A DNA stretch of 6,714 nt, from the NCBI GenBank assembly GCA_031285465.1, contig JAITWD010000029.1, forward strand, positions 1 to 6,714, in the 5' to 3' direction. Below the pieces are notes generated by a model, which saw nothing but the letters and a program-made list of their open reading frames with translations, searched no databases and was not told the DNA's origin. Position numbers and translations under genes: made by a program. Below are positions 5,026 to 6,714 of the stretch, piece after piece; positions within the stretch are counted from its first letter, which is position 1, and every line of letters starts with the position of its first letter. The DNA is from Lachnospiraceae bacterium (lineage in GTDB: Bacteria; Bacillota; Clostridia; Lachnospirales; Lachnospiraceae).

Positions 5026-6714
5026 TTATGGTTCACTTACAACACGACGTGGATAACGCTGCCGATAACAGCATTCACCAATCCCGATGATTATAAACAA
5101 AAAGGGCATATTAAGAACCTGTCCAAAGCTTACCATATTATGTATCATATAACTAAAAGCACATGCTAACGGGATATACAAAAGTTTATTTTCCTTTGCA
5201 CCGCGCATAAACCGCCCGATTACGGAAACGAAAATACCTATGTAGGCAATTGTCCCAGCCAGTCCCAAATTGACTAAGGTCGTGATCCACTCATTATGGG
5301 CATTGGTCAGGGTGGCATTATTATAAAACGTCCGTATTTTTCCGGCTATGTCCGGAATGCTGTAAAGATACTCCATAAAACTATCGGGACCAACCCCCAA
5401 AAGCTTTTGCGGCAGACTGGCCTCGGTAAAAAGCTCCATCCCGGTCATCCATGCCATCCCCCGTCCATATCCCCAGTCCTGATCAAATCGAAACAGACTG
5501 GCACTAAACCCGCCGATCCCATCGGGAAGCATCGTATTTATAATTAACAATACCAGATATGATCCCAGTCCGACGAGCGGCAAAGCGATCAACAATTGTT
5601 TAAGCAACCGGAAAATATCAAATTTGATAATCCCCGCTTTATTCACATTTTTCGATTTAAGTTCATTAGCTTTAGCGTCGGCATCGTTGTTGATAACGGT
5701 CAGCACATAGATGATCACAATCGGTATCAGGAGTACTATTGACAACGATGTGCTGGTTACCAGACCGCATAGATTATCCGTTTCATAGTTATACCGCTCC
5801 GGCATGATCACTCTGAGTACCCTGATCACCTGACAGGTCACACACCAGCCGGCCGCCAATCCCAGCAAGCGGCCCCCATATTTTTTCCAGTTACCGGCAC
5901 CAGACCGCCGGTCATTGAGAAAATCTTCTTGACCTAAACCCTCTTCCGGGCTTATCTTATTATGCAGTTTAGTACGATCACACTCATTTAAGCAGGCATA
6001 TAGAAGAATACCAAAGCCGGCAAACATTGATAGGAAAGCACTGCTACTTCCCTGCGTTACCCCTGCCCCGAAAGCGATCATCGTTACCATAGTCGCCGTG
6101 ATCCGAACCCACCGTTTCGAAGAAAATATTGCCAGACCGGCGCCAATCGGCCATATCACTGAGAAGTAACCGGCAAACCAATTAATATTTCCCAAGGTGG
6201 AAATGAATTCCGGTGCCACCAGATCAAAAGCAAGTGGATAAAAAGAAAAGCGGTTACAAATCCCTAAAAAGAAAACTACCACTCCTCCCACCATAAAGAA
6301 CGGCCATATGTAATCAGAGTATTGAACCATCCGTGCGATATAAAAGTAAGTCAGTGTCATTAACAGCAAGGTTTCCAAACCCATAAACCATCCGTCGGCA
6401 CCTATCCACGCCGTCTCACGATAGGGTGATGCCAGATAAGAAATCACGGCCACTACACTAAAGGTGGCTACTGCCGTTTCGGTGGTCATCAGAGCTTTGA
6501 TCCTGCCCGTTACACCCCGATCCTTTCCTTTTATCGGATTCTTTTCCGTACCGGCACCGTCAGTCAACCCGGTTGATTTTGTATAGTAATTGATCAAACC
6601 GGCCACCGCAACCACGATAAGTAACCCGATGGTTACATATCGGTAAAACCAATACTTATCCCGACCAATCCCCGCATAGCCCTCTGCCCGGATATAGAGT
6701 GGGTAGATTACCGC
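5026..6714 (-). CDS. O-antigen ligase / Wzy polymerase family membrane protein, N-terminus outside the window
   Basis: The reading frame is open to the right edge, so the gene is 5'-truncated. 562 residues are visible, and the GTG at 6613-6615 is an internal codon inside a membrane helix, not a start. The visible beginning (AVIYPLYIRAEGY..., then RYVTIGLLIVVAVAG) is typical of the first part of this family. About a dozen hydrophobic segments follow (near visible residues 26-42, 80-95, 109-129, 137-153, 179-197, 201-219, 224-242, 281-299, 319-340, 371-393, 478-500, 511-529, 532-546). Family landmarks are GNINWFAGY at 175-183, QGSSSAFL near 221-228, WGYGRG at 414-419, LGVGPDSF at 439-446 and the conserved His473 in AHNEW, all around the large external loop at about 394-477. 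Such proteins transfer or polymerise undecaprenyl-linked glycans on the outer face of the membrane. Ligase, polymerase or O-glycan transferase cannot be separated here. It is probably part of a surface polysaccharide locus continuing to the right. It ends with TAA and no clear terminator. Confidence 0.88.
   Translation of the reverse strand, partial: AVIYPLYIRAEGYAGIGRDKYWFYRYVTIGLLIVVAVAGLINYYTKSTGLTDGAGTEKNPIKGKDRGVTGRIKALMTTETAVATFSVVAVISYLASPYRETAWIGADGWFMGLETLLLMTLTYFYIARMVQYSDYIWPFFMVGGVVVFFLGICNRFSFYPLAFDLVAPEFISTLGNINWFAGYFSVIWPIGAGLAIFSSKRWVRITATMVTMIAFGAGVTQGSSSAFLSMFAGFGILLYACLNECDRTKLHNKISPEEGLGQEDFLNDRRSGAGNWKKYGGRLLGLAAGWCVTCQVIRVLRVIMPERYNYETDNLCGLVTSTSLSIVLLIPIVIIYVLTVINNDADAKANELKSKNVNKAGIIKFDIFRLLKQLLIALPLVGLGSYLVLLIINTMLPDGIGGFSASLFRFDQDWGYGRGMAWMTGMELFTEASLPQKLLGVGPDSFMEYLYSIPDIAGKIRTFYNNATLTNAHNEWITTLVNLGLAGTIAYIGIFVSVIGRFMRGAKENKLLYIPLACAFSYMIHNMVSFGQVLNMPFLFIIIGIGECCYRQRYPRRVVSEP

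Noticed and set aside
1..6714. A new defence, mobile or biosynthetic system
   Set aside because: All four genes belong to well-known families, no integrase, transposase, nuclease or repeat array is present, and the gene order suggests ordinary chromosomal neighbours.

Overview
All four genes lie on the minus strand, so transcription runs from the right edge to the left edge. Reading in that direction, the window holds the C-terminal part of a polytopic O-antigen ligase/Wzy-type membrane protein (cut by the window edge), a fermentative D-lactate dehydrogenase of the E. coli LdhA type, and a two-gene operon for a heterodimeric ABC exporter. Coding density is high. The only non-coding stretches are 1-44, 3740-3882 and 4921-5025, all short and AT-rich. 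No RNA gene, mobile element, CRISPR array or long repeat was seen.

The organism is most likely an anaerobic, fermentative Firmicute of the Clostridia (a Eubacterium- or Acetobacterium-like lineage would fit). The reasons are strong AGGAGG-type ribosome binding sites, use of GTG starts, the sequence style of the paired exporters (TM287/288, BmrCD, LmrCD group, with a charged Gly/Pro/Met-rich N-terminus on one subunit), and an LdhA-type lactate dehydrogenase. This is an inference from protein style, not a taxonomic proof.

Region by region: 1-44 contains a hairpin downstream of the exporter operon, probably part of its terminator. 45-1898 and 1895-3739 are the two exporter half-transporters, overlapping by 4 bases (ATGA) and so probably translationally coupled. 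The upstream subunit (1895-3739) has lost the catalytic Walker B glutamate and the switch histidine, whereas the downstream subunit keeps both but has an altered signature motif. Together they should form one consensus and one degenerate ATP site, as in TM287/288. 3740-3882 carries a good sigma-A-type promoter whose -10 and spacer sit inside an inverted repeat, a plausible operator. 3883-4920 is ldhA, and 4921-5025 is its leader, with a short palindrome. 5026-6714 is the partial membrane polymerase/ligase, which is open to the right edge and therefore belongs to a longer gene, presumably part of a surface polysaccharide or glycan locus.

The genes do not form one obvious pathway: a cell-surface glycan gene, a redox-balancing fermentation enzyme and an export pump sit next to each other on one strand. 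Nothing here looks like a new system. The points most worth a second look are the asymmetric ATP sites, the start codon of the first exporter gene, and the promoter/operator arrangement.
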